A model generated the notes under the pieces. The model was not told the DNA's origin and did not search any database. It saw nothing but the letters and a program-made list of their open reading frames with translations. A stretch of 64,000 nt of DNA. Source: Ophiura sarsii. Its lineage: Eukaryota; Echinodermata; Ophiuroidea; Amphilepidida; Ophiuridae. Positions within the stretch are counted from its first letter, which is position 1. Every line of letters starts with the position of its first letter. The stretch lies in the NCBI GenBank assembly GCA_035610835.1, contig CM069459.1:61226923-61290922 (forward strand), written 5' to 3'. The translations under genes and the position numbers were made by a program. Of this stretch, positions 22,913 to 31,574 are shown in pieces.

Positions 22913-23043
22913 CAATTTAGTTAAATGAGTGATTTTAGGTATGTTAAAGTTGTACACGAACACCAATGAACATCAACACGTTGATGCAATGCATTGATTG
23001 ACGTAGAAGAAAGGTGACATCTTGTTGGTGTGTTTTGAATTAG

Positions 23044-23115
23044 TTGATAAAGGTATCGAACCCGGCCCCTCTCGCTATTGCCGTGGAATATTACTTACTA
23101 GACCACGGTGGCTGT
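23044..23115 (-). ncRNA. tRNA-like sequence (tRNA pseudogene or SINE head)
   Basis: On the minus strand an A-box-like GTGGTCTAGTAAG is followed about 40 bases later by a B-box-like GGGTTCGATACC. The spacing fits an internal RNA polymerase III promoter, but I could not make a convincing full cloverleaf. The equivalent sequence in Y (33411-33475) has a weaker B-box, and in Z it is split by an insertion at 44401. It is more likely a tRNA-derived relic than a working tRNA gene. Confidence 0.4.
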
Positions 23116-24302
23116 GTTTACAAGGGCACCAGCGTAACGTCTACTAGGGATAATGTATACAAGTCTCAGTTAAGAGACTCATTGATTGGTGGATAATACA
23201 TCACGTGACATAAAATATTCGAACTAGTTCCCCGATATTTCACAGGAGAGCAAAATTTCCCCGTAAAAAGTACTTTTGCTCTATGGTGAGGAGCTATAAG
23301 GGTAATAGAAGCCGTTTGCCTGCTCGCTGTAATTGATTGGAGGATTTTGTGAGTATAATCTTTTGTTTATCAAAAAAATTCAAATGACAAGACTATTTTG
23401 ATATGTTAGATATATAAAACAAAACATTTACTGTTCTGTGTTCGAGAAATGGTACAAAATAGCCCCATTGGTGATTGTAGACCGCGGGTCTACTTATTGT
23501 CCTCGAGCCACAGTCTCCAGTCACCTCAGGGACATATTTGGCACCATCTCCCCCATGAGCAGTAAACATGTGTATAGGGCAATATGCATCAGATCAAATG
23601 GCCAGCAAAACTCAGTTAAATCCAGGTGTGGATCTACCAAAGGATACAAGCCGAATGAGTAATATAAAGACTGGGACAAACTGGCGTGAATGTAATTAAC
23701 AAAGAGAATAAAAATACACGATTTCGTACCTGTTACCTTTTGCTATTGCGGCGAAAGATCGCTCACGTGTTGTTGTTGGTACCAGAAAATGCAGAAAAAT
23801 CAAAAGAAATGCGGTGACATCTTGCCGATGACATGTTTTTGGTGAGGTGCCTTATCAAAACGTTCGATGCGCCGTAAATTGGTGTTTTGATATGAATCTT
23901 GTAAACATATTTTGGATTTCTATTCAATGGGATCAAACATGATGTTTTTAACTCAAAAAATGAATTAAATTAACGATTTGTCTTCTTGTTGTTTGACTAC
24001 GAAAGAGAATGACAAAAAGAAAACTGAGAAAGATCCGGTTTATAATGCATTCATAATTTATTCCTTTATTCCCATAACAACGAGTTTCCCCGCTTTCACT
24101 TTTAAATATTGACATTTGTCTTTTAAATTGAGTAGTTCATAAACAAACAAAAAAGTACTACTTATTCTTTTACTCTCGTTTTTAATTTAATTTGATTCCA
24201 AGTAAAAGCTGTCAAGTTATTACCAGGTCGTTAAATTCAGGTCTGAATTAAATTTACAATATGGAGTATAATAATATCGCTATTTCTTAAATGTTATGTT
24301 TA

Positions 24303-24493
24303 TACTTTCCACAGCTGCAGACGACATTCCAAAATTTCACAAAATGTTTCAAAAATGTCAAAATTGTTAAATATCATAATCATATTTGGAATTACCATGT
24401 GAAATGCATTAAAATAAGTACAAACATGCCTAGTATTAATTTCTTAAAAATCTGTTTTGTATAAATGGTAAAACTATAGCCGCATGGAAAGTG
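24303..24493. mobile_element. TTAA-type MITE in copy X
   Basis: Ends are TACTTTCCAC...  and ...CATGGAAAGTG, flanked by TTTA (24299) and TTAA (24494). Copies W and Y have the uninterrupted site (GTTAAGTGC), while Z is filled at the same place, so insertion at TTAA is directly supported. Compared with Z this copy has an internal deletion of about 40 bases. A TTAA target fits piggyBac or Kolobok-type transposases; no coding part is present. Confidence 0.85.
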
Positions 24494-25465
24494 TTAAGTG
24501 CCTTTACTATCCTCAGACGTTGGTGCAATGCAGTCCATATAAACGTCTATCTACAACGACTAGATTCATGAATGCATGTTTATGCTTGTTCTCTACTCTT
24601 TACCCAGGGGAAAATCATAGCAGAGCAACACAAGTACTGTAATAGATGGTTGATTACGCTCTTGGCGGGCAATAGTACTTTTGTTATAGACATGTATTCC
24701 CCTTGGTCGCGCGATCACCAACCAACCAACCATTCGACATCTACGCATATAGAACATTAAGTCGTCTTCTGTGTTTGTATATATTGACACTACCTCATAA
24801 TCTCACTTTGTTTGATCAACTCATCTTCACAAAATATCCCCATGCGACAATAGTTGTAAAGTAATGGATTGCGTTCTGAAAATGGCGCAAGTTATTAGTT
24901 TCCTCGGGGGTCATAAATCAAACATTTGAGCAAGTTATTTCATGTATGATATCACTTTTAACAGGAAGTGACGTAATATATGTGCAATCATTGCAATCAT
25001 TGCATATTCGTAATGACGGAATCTATTCTTGAAAGTTGTGAGCGCGCTCGTTAGCTGTAACAGGGTTTTTTAAATCCAGAATAATAGGGGGAAATGTATA
25101 ACCTTGTCAGCTCCGGAACGAGAGCCCGTTCACTTGTTGAGAACGCTCAAAATGACAGGTGTGCGTAATTGCATTTTCGCTTTTCAGCCCTAAATATTGG
25201 CATACAAATTGACATCTCAACAAAATGAGGGCCACCTAAGTACCAGAATTCCTAGCGGCAGCTAGTCCGATGACTGTACCTCACCTTTGACTCCTACATC
25301 TTGCAATACATGTCGAAATTACACCTGTTTGAGCCTATATAACACGACGACACTAACATTTCCTAGGCGAGTTTACACCATTTTAATTAATGTTTAGGGT
25401 AAGTGTTTCATGTTTCCTGCAACATCTGCTCATTCCATTCCATAAAATTGAAGAAAATATGTGCC

Positions 25466-26122
25466 TATGTTAAATCCCCATACATATTTTATATTGAAAA
25501 TAGCTCATGAATAATTCAACAAGCTTATTATAGCCTATACAATCCAATGGTAGGCAGTGTGTCAATTTTGACTTCCTTTCAAAATAACCTTCACAATTGT
25601 TTGTCCATGGTTCCACTCAAGTAAAACTAATCCCAACATTTTTCCTAATCTTTAATCTTTCCCAGATTATGAGAATTGATCTCTTTATTCATCTTTAAAA
25701 ATGGAATATTTGGGAGGGAATTTTAAAACTTTTATTTAACACCATGACTTTTCAAATTATAATGTAAACCATCCAAATTCCCTATACATTCTCATTGCAC
25801 CCACAGGAACTGGGCATACTACAAAGTGATATTCATTTCATCATTACTTAGCATTATTTTCAAAGCTATATAATTTAATTAAAATATTTAATTTAAAAAA
25901 AAATTAAAATGTTTAATTTTTTTTTTAATTAGGGCAAATTTAATTATGCAAATGGGAATTAGCCATAAGCTACTACCCATGCACCAAGTTACATCACCAT
26001 AGCTCATTTTAATCTATCCACAAACTTTTTCTTTGCATTTTGTATGCATACATAATTAGGAAATTACCTGGTAACTGGAATTGAAAAATAAACAAATAAA
26101 TAAAAATTAAGTTGTTCCCAGA
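25466..26122. other. Unit 2-specific noncoding sequence
   Basis: Absent from unit 1. No gene is seen. Near 25888-25932 an AT-only inverted repeat (AATTTAAAAAAAAATTAAA and its approximate complement) could form a hairpin. Confidence 0.5.
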
Positions 26123-26124
26123 TA

Positions 26125-26827
26125 CAGGGTGTATCAGAAAGAACTGTACCGAGGCAATATGATTTATTACGGTATGAATTCGATTGAAATTGTTCAAACC
26201 GTTTTCACATATATCTTGCGCAAACGCCCAGCTTTCATAAGAATTTTAAATTTCGAAAATCGGACATTTCTGATGGAAAATACAGACTTTCTGGTAAAGA
26301 TGGTAGATTTCAATTTTGGTCGAAATGATCAATTTAAAAATCTGTGAAATTACTAACCCTACCTGAGATATCCATCCGTCCATAGGACAGGGCTTATATT
26401 TGGGCGCCATATCTCAACTTTTCACATCACTTGTATAACTTTTTATTATTTGCATACTTTTGTGGGTGAAATTTGGAGATAAATTTTGATTTTTAATCCG
26501 CAAATAAACCAGGATTTGTTCTGCTTAAATGGTTTTAACTTTCCTTTCTTTGGCAGGAGTTTTGAATATTGCTTATGTGGTGTGGGCTACATTGTTTGAA
26601 ATGTTGGGAAAGTGGTAGAGAGGATTGATTGAATTTGAAAATACCTTTTCATCGATTTTCGATTATGTCTTGCCACACGAGAACAAAAAGAGATCTCAAT
26701 GAAATTAACATATAATATAGGAAACATGCTCACCTTTATATTGCAGGTGTTTAAATATAAAACAATAATCATTTTGTATTTTTTATGTATTTTAGAAACA
26801 CGTTACAGTTCTTTCTGATACACCCTT
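26125..26827. mobile_element. MITE A, Tc1/mariner-like
   Basis: Inverted ends of about 23 bp: AGGGTGTATCAGAAAGAAC then TGTA at the left, and its complement at the right (GTTCTTTCTGATACACCCT). TA dinucleotides lie at 26123-26124 and 26828-26829. The length is about 700 bp with no transposase frame. The TA target and CAGGGTGT-type start suit the Tc1/mariner group. Confidence 0.85.
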
Positions 26828-26829
26828 TA

Positions 26830-27271
26830 TGTTTGTTTCATGCCCCTTTGACCTAACATATCTCGGCAATCGAATGTACGATTGAAATACAATTGTCAGT
26901 TCCAGAATCGTCAGACCAAGGGCTAAAACATATTTAATTTAAAAGGAAATCTAAAATTTTGACTCAATAGAGCCACCTTTACTATTACCCATGCACCTTG
27001 AATGATTACACTGCCGGTGCAAGCTGACGTGCACATCGCGTAGTCTTTTAACATGTTTAACATGCATTTTTAACATGTTTAAAAACATGTTAAAAATGCA
27101 TGGTATTTGAGGAAATCGGTTGATATTTAATGTAGCTCATTTGGATAATTTTGGGGACGAGATTTGCGGAGTTTTTAAATAGGGTTTTGTTAAACACGTC
27201 ATTTAAAAGATAAGGTCGCCTTTAATTTAGATATGAGTTTAGTTAAAATTGTTTTTAAGGTAAATCGTGTT
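26830..27271. repeat. Dispersed repeat shared with 35990-36230
   Basis: Blocks such as CCTTGAATGnTTA, GTGCAAGCTGA, TTTTGGGGACGA and TTTAAATAGGG recur in order at 36010-36230. A perfect 20-bp inverted repeat with a two-base loop is embedded at 27061-27102 (CATGCATTTTTAACATGTTT and its complement). No gene is seen. Confidence 0.6.
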
Positions 27272-28541
27272 TAGTGTGAGTCAGAAAGAACGGGCATTTT
27301 TTTCTTCACAAAAGCGTCACAAAAGAAGTAGGCATGCATATTCCAAATTAATGGTAGCGCTTTCAATTCCTACAATTTGGCTTTCATTCAAAATTAAAAA
27401 TAAAAAGAATCGACCATTTCATTATCATGTTACACTAATTTGAGTAAAGCCCCAAAATATGAAGCCAATCCACGGAATGGTCGAATTATCAAGCCATTCC
27501 TAGAAGTATTCTAATGGGGTTGGTTTACCTCCTGAATCAGTAGATATGCTGTTACTTTTCCTTCTTGATTTCAGGCTTTTTATTACTCATAATTACACAG
27601 ATCTATTTATTTCCAGTCACTTTAAGATATTGTATCCAACATTCGTGTGCCTTTTAAGTTTTTTCAGTTTTTTCACTAATTTCATTGATCAGTATCTCTG
27701 AATCGGGCAACCAACAATACTATGGGTTATTGCCATTCCGTGGATTAGCTTTAAAATACCGAGTTCTACTCAAATGATTGCAACTTTATGACGCAATGAT
27801 CGAATTCAAAATTCTTTTTTTGAATGAAAGCCAAATATGTGTTATTTGTAACACTACCGGTTGGTTCAAAAAAAAGTTGACCCAAGTTCAAAGTAATGTT
27901 TCAACCACATTTAAAGTTTCAGAGAATTTGTGTTAACATAGTCGTAATCTGCACTAAGTTTTGAAATTATCCTGAAAAGATGGCACGTCTAGCTTGTTTG
28001 GTTCTTCAGATATGGTTCATTACAGAAAACATGTACAAAACTGACTTGTCCACGGGAGCGTCATTTAGTTGTTGACTTCAACAAAACATCATGCTCTAGT
28101 TTCAGAATTGAAAAGCCCGCCCTGACAAAGTATCCTAATCTCTATTTTTATGTGCCATTCACATTCAACAAAGAAACGTAGGTACGTAAGTAGGTAATGT
28201 CAAGCACCAGACAAATGTTTCAGATGTCGTCTTTTTCCTTTTTCTTCATTTTTTTACAATTTGTGACCAATCGTGTGTAAGTCCACTTTGTGCATTCCAT
28301 CTCTACTAAAGGACGCTCCCGTGGACAAGGCAGTTTTGTACAAACTTTCTGTAATGAACCATATCTGAAGAACCAACCAAGATAAATGTATCATTTTTTC
28401 AGGATTATTTCAAAACTTACTGCTAAGTAAACACATATTCTCTGACACTTCAAATGTGGTTTAAAAAATTCCTTGAACGTGGGTCAATTTTTTTCTGCGG
28501 TGCTTTCGCCAAAAAGTGCCCGTTCTTTCTGACTCACCCTG
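27272..28541. mobile_element. MITE B with nested foldback element
   Basis: The left end reads GTGAGTCAGAAAGAACGGG and the right end is its complement, CCGTTCTTTCTGACTCACCC, giving inverted ends of about 28 bp. The right end runs into CTGTA, consistent with a TA target. A 630-bp foldback is inserted at 27867-28497. Without it the element is about 640 bp. Only the right part survives in unit 1 (17905-18145). Confidence 0.8.
27867..28497. mobile_element. Foldback element with ~200-bp arms, absent from unit 1
   Basis: The left arm (27867 to about 28078) and right arm (about 28305-28497) are imperfect reverse complements along their length. Paired blocks include AGTTGACCC/GGGTCAATT, TCAGAGAAT, TTTTGAAAT, GTTCTTCAGATATGGTTC and TTGTCCACGGGAGCGTC. 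The unit 1 copy of the host MITE lacks it, so the insertion is later than, or was lost since, the duplication. No coding frame. Confidence 0.85.
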
Positions 28542-28879
28542 TACGTGAATATGGCCATAATCTGTAATATGTAACACATGCACCAAACGAGCTTAGAAGA
28601 GCGCATGAGGTTTCATATCCCAATACCAAATGAGCATTATTTGTTCTGAAAAACGGGAACAGAACTCAATAACAACAATCTTGATGCGTTTATCGAGATA
28701 TGGAATACGAAGTGTTTATAGCTATGAGTAAGATATCCATGAACGTATTAAAGCCCATCGTCAACTTATTAAAGCATCTATTGAACGGTATTAACTTTTC
28801 AATAGGTTTAATATTGCTGATTTCATGAATGTCTTACTCATAGGTAAACAAAATAGAAATAGTTCGAAAAAATGTCACG
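28542..28879. other. Unit 2 sequence between MITE B and receptor relic
   Basis: Matches 18146-18449 of unit 1 with an extra ~90 bases around 28700-28790 (GAGTAAGATATCCATGAAC region). No gene is seen. Confidence 0.55.
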
Positions 28880-29021
28880 CTTATACATCAATGTATTACT
28901 TGTATGGGTTCGCAAAGTGAACTTTAACGAAAGCGATTATCTTCATCAAGTTGGCGATTGAATGTATCCGACTGGATAAAGCACTGGATCAAAAATATAT
29001 AACTGTACGCATTTCTATTAA
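28880..29021 (-). pseudogene. Antisense copy of the GPCR 5' coding region, unit 2
   Basis: The minus strand from the ATG at 29012-29010 matches the first ~45 codons of the receptor at 29657, with the same landmarks and similar indels as the unit 1 relic at 18450-18601. The divergent ATGs are 644 bases apart. Its conservation in both units shows that the head-to-head arrangement is ancestral to the tandem duplication. Confidence 0.9.
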
Positions 29022-29656
29022 TCTAATATGACTATAAAACCATTTTCCAGAATTGTCTCGGAGATGACAAAGAGCGCTCAACTGTTAACAGATCAGGGGC
29101 ATTATGTATAAACAATATATCATGGTTAGACTATCTATTGAACAGAGTGTCCAATGCCAAAACACCTGATAATATACTAAACCTTTGTCGGTGAATACAA
29201 TATCGATTCTAAATATATAAATCCCATACGATAATTTGACATTGAGGGACATTAATAGAACTGCTTGACAAAGATAAGAACGTTTGACTTTGTCCGTGTT
29301 TGACTTAATCGAGTCAACAATGAATATAACGAATTTTGTTCGTAGTGGTAAAAAAAAACCACGAGTAATATCTAAAAATAAAGAAGAGGAAGTATATATG
29401 TATTTTAATGTTTACGTTGACGCTACAGTTTTACAGGTATGAGGACACTCAATATTTGGTCAGATATTCTGTATGTCATTTGTATCGGGATCTGGTAGTA
29501 GGCGATACCCTTCATTGTGCGACAGTAGTCTGCGCATGCAAGAGTAATTCGTGAGAATCCTACCGACTATTGTATCCTAATACTTATAATAGGACTACAG
29601 GTTAGACTCTTCTTCATCGATACGGGAGTGTTATTTTAGTCGTAAGATTAATAAAA
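29022..29656 (+). promoter_or_regulatory. 5' flank (likely promoter) of GPCR copy 2
   Basis: Collinear with 18602-19150 and, inverted, with 15547-16180. This copy keeps about 100 bases (TGTATCGGGATCTGGTAG, CATTGTGCGACAGTAG) that are missing in unit 1 but present in the inverted copy, so unit 1 has a deletion about 120 bases upstream of its start. The 3' part with TGCAAGAGTAATTCGTGAG and TATAATAGG is conserved in all three. Confidence 0.55.
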
Positions 29657-30634
29657 ATGCGTTCATTTATATTTGGTTTAATCCAGTGCATTATCCAGTC
29701 GGCTACAATCATCGCCAACTCGATGACGATAATCGCTTTCGTTAAAGTTCGCAGTTTGCAAACCCATACAAGTAATATACTGATATTCGCGTTATCAATC
29801 ACCGACTTATTCTGGGGGATATTCCAGATTGTATACATCGGATTGCCCTACGTGATTAACTCAGGTAATAATGCCTACGGGGAGTACGGCTGCATGATAA
29901 CAGTGCCTTTGGTATACGTACTCTATAACGCCGGTAATATGATTTTAGTAACGATCAGTATTGACCGAGTACTACTTATAACCATGGACTATTCGAAGTA
30001 CATACAAATGCTAACCTCGCTACGCCTTAAAGTGACCGTAGGTATCTGCTACCTGATCTGCCTGGTAGCTTCACTGTTTGAACTTAGCCTTTGGAATTTT
30101 GCGAAGAGAAATAACGCAGTGTCCGCAAGTATTGACTTTAACAAACGCTGCGTGTCTCCTCCTCGTCGTATGAAATGGTTCGGTCTTTACGTCTCGGTTA
30201 GTTTCTATCTGCTCCCTCTTCTGTTGGTCGGTATCTTCAGCGCCGTCTTTTTCAACCGCCTTTTGGCAAGGATACGCAAGAGCAGACAAATTGGAAGCGC
30301 GTCTAGTACAAGCAATAGCAACACAAATGCCAACGACAATGACGGCAACGCTCAGGATGTTTTCAAAAAGAGATACATGAAAGCCGCGATGACTTTGGCA
30401 GCCCTTGTATCTGCAATGTACGTCTGTATGCTACCGTACATTTTTTATCTATTCTTCGTGTCGTATGTTTATAAAAGCGTGAACGTCCTCGGAATCGTTT
30501 GGCTAATTAAACAGTTGAATCCCTTGCTCGATCCACTTTTTTACGCGGCAACACAAAAAGATATTCGGACATTCTACGGAAGTAAGATAAGAGGTTTGAT
30601 CCGCAAATGCAGTGCATACCGCACTAATATGTAA
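29657..30634 (+). CDS. Class A (rhodopsin-like) GPCR, copy 2
   Basis: A single-exon gene for a 325-residue seven-helix receptor, collinear with copy 1. It keeps N21, D50, the TM3 and loop-2 cysteines, DRV, the TM5 and TM6 prolines, NPLLDPLFY at the end of TM7 and the C-terminal RKC. The cysteine before TM3 is 25 residues upstream of the DRV arginine, the standard distance, whereas copy 1 is one residue shorter. As in copy 1 the amine-binding aspartate is missing. By hand alignment there are 35 substitutions in 323 aligned positions. TM5 and the third cytoplasmic loop are nearly unchanged, while the first extracellular loop, TM3 and loop 2 vary. A Penelope RT remnant begins about 170 bases after the stop. 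The ligand is unknown. Confidence 0.95.
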   Translation: MRSFIFGLIQCIIQSATIIANSMTIIAFVKVRSLQTHTSNILIFALSITDLFWGIFQIVYIGLPYVINSGNNAYGEYGCMITVPLVYVLYNAGNMILVTISIDRVLLITMDYSKYIQMLTSLRLKVTVGICYLICLVASLFELSLWNFAKRNNAVSASIDFNKRCVSPPRRMKWFGLYVSVSFYLLPLLLVGIFSAVFFNRLLARIRKSRQIGSASSTSNSNTNANDNDGNAQDVFKKRYMKAAMTLAALVSAMYVCMLPYIFYLFFVSYVYKSVNVLGIVWLIKQLNPLLDPLFYAATQKDIRTFYGSKIRGLIRKCSAYRTNM

Positions 30635-30639
30635 CTTTT

Positions 30640-30800
30640 AACATTACTCGAAATGAATCGTGCCAAATGTGTATTTCGTGCATCTAATATGCGACTTTAA
30701 CTTTAATATTATTCTAACATAATGTATTCGAATCCCGGAATTCGAAATGAATCGTGCCAAATGTGTATTTTGCACTTATAAAATATTGTGTTAACTTTAG
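30640..30800 (+). repeat. Repeated motif in the 3' flank of GPCR copy 2
   Basis: Two copies of the CGAAATGAATCGTGCCAAAT motif (about 30648 and 30742), as after copy 1. The third copy is displaced by the Penelope remnant that starts near 30805. Confidence 0.65.
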
Positions 30801-30804
30801 AACT

Positions 30805-31530
30805 ATTTTCACCGGAACCAGACAAGAGTTGAACTCTTTTATAAAACACGTGGACACATATCATGAATCTCTCAACTTCACGCATGAGATATCAACGAAG
30901 TCGGTAACGTTCCTTGATCTCCAACTCAGCATTTGTGAGGATGGCATTTAAACTAACATTTTCTATAAACCCACGGACTCCCACAGCTACCTGATGTACG
31001 ACTCCAGTCACCCGCAGGCATGCAAGCACAGCACCCCTTACAGCCAATAGCTCACAGCGAAACGAATTTGCAGCACCACCGACAATTTCGAAACAACCAA
31101 AACCGAAATGGTCCAATCCTTCAGTGATCGCGGATACCCTAATGACATCGCCAAGGCAGCTGTGTATCGCGTGAAGACCATTGATAGAAACACTGCTTTA
31201 CAACCTTCTCAACCCCAGACATGTGAACGTGTTCAACTGGCATGACTGCTTATTACCTATTACCCGCTCAATGTTCCCATCCGGAACATTATATTCAGGA
31301 ACTTTCAATCTCTTCTTTACGACGAGTCCACCAAAGACGTCTTCACCACTCTGCCCGTCACCGCTTTCAGATGAGATCTGATAACATTGTCCGTGCATCT
31401 CATCCTCACAAGCGCTCACATTTATAATGTTGTTATTCTTTTCTTGTTTTAAGCCCGAAACGTCATGCATTAAATTGTGCTCATCACCCGCACAGATTCA
31501 AAACACTTTATTGATTCTACGACCTTATTA
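30805..31530 (+). pseudogene. Penelope-like reverse transcriptase remnant
   Basis: Plus-strand frames read TGTRQELNSFIKHVDTYHES, FTHEISTKSVTFLDL, FYKPTDSHSYLMYDSSHP, KRICSTTDNFET and FSDRGYPNDI in order, a typical C-terminal RT and thumb region of Penelope-like elements. Further on, TYYPLNVPIRNII and LLYDESTKDVF belong to the linker. In-frame stops occur at 30949 and about 31048, with shifts later, so it is dead. The GIY-YIG endonuclease is not recognisable here. The block is absent after receptor copy 1, so it was inserted into, or is retained only in, unit 2. Confidence 0.87.
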
Positions 31531-31574
31531 TTGAAGAGTACAACAAGTGTATTTCGAACAAAAAAACAAAAAAA

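Larger units (their letters stand above)
21775..25465 (+). repeat. GPCR-unit flank, copy X
   Basis: This ~3.7-kb block lies 3' of receptor copy 1 and 5' of copy 2. By eye it is almost identical to 43081-46140 (copy Z) over about 2.5 kb and less similar to Y (32340-34490). It contains a truncated MITE C, a tRNA-like sequence on the minus strand, and a TTAA-type MITE, annotated separately. The 74-codon frame at 23438 starts with GTG and its changes between copies are mostly replacements, so it is not taken as a gene. Confidence 0.85.

Noticed and set aside
23438..23662. A 74-codon frame of equal length in X, Y (33749) and Z (45312)
   Set aside because: It starts with GTG, not ATG, and about 12 of 74 residues differ between X and Y in a segment where most base changes alter the residue. 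Equal length is explained by the segmental duplication.
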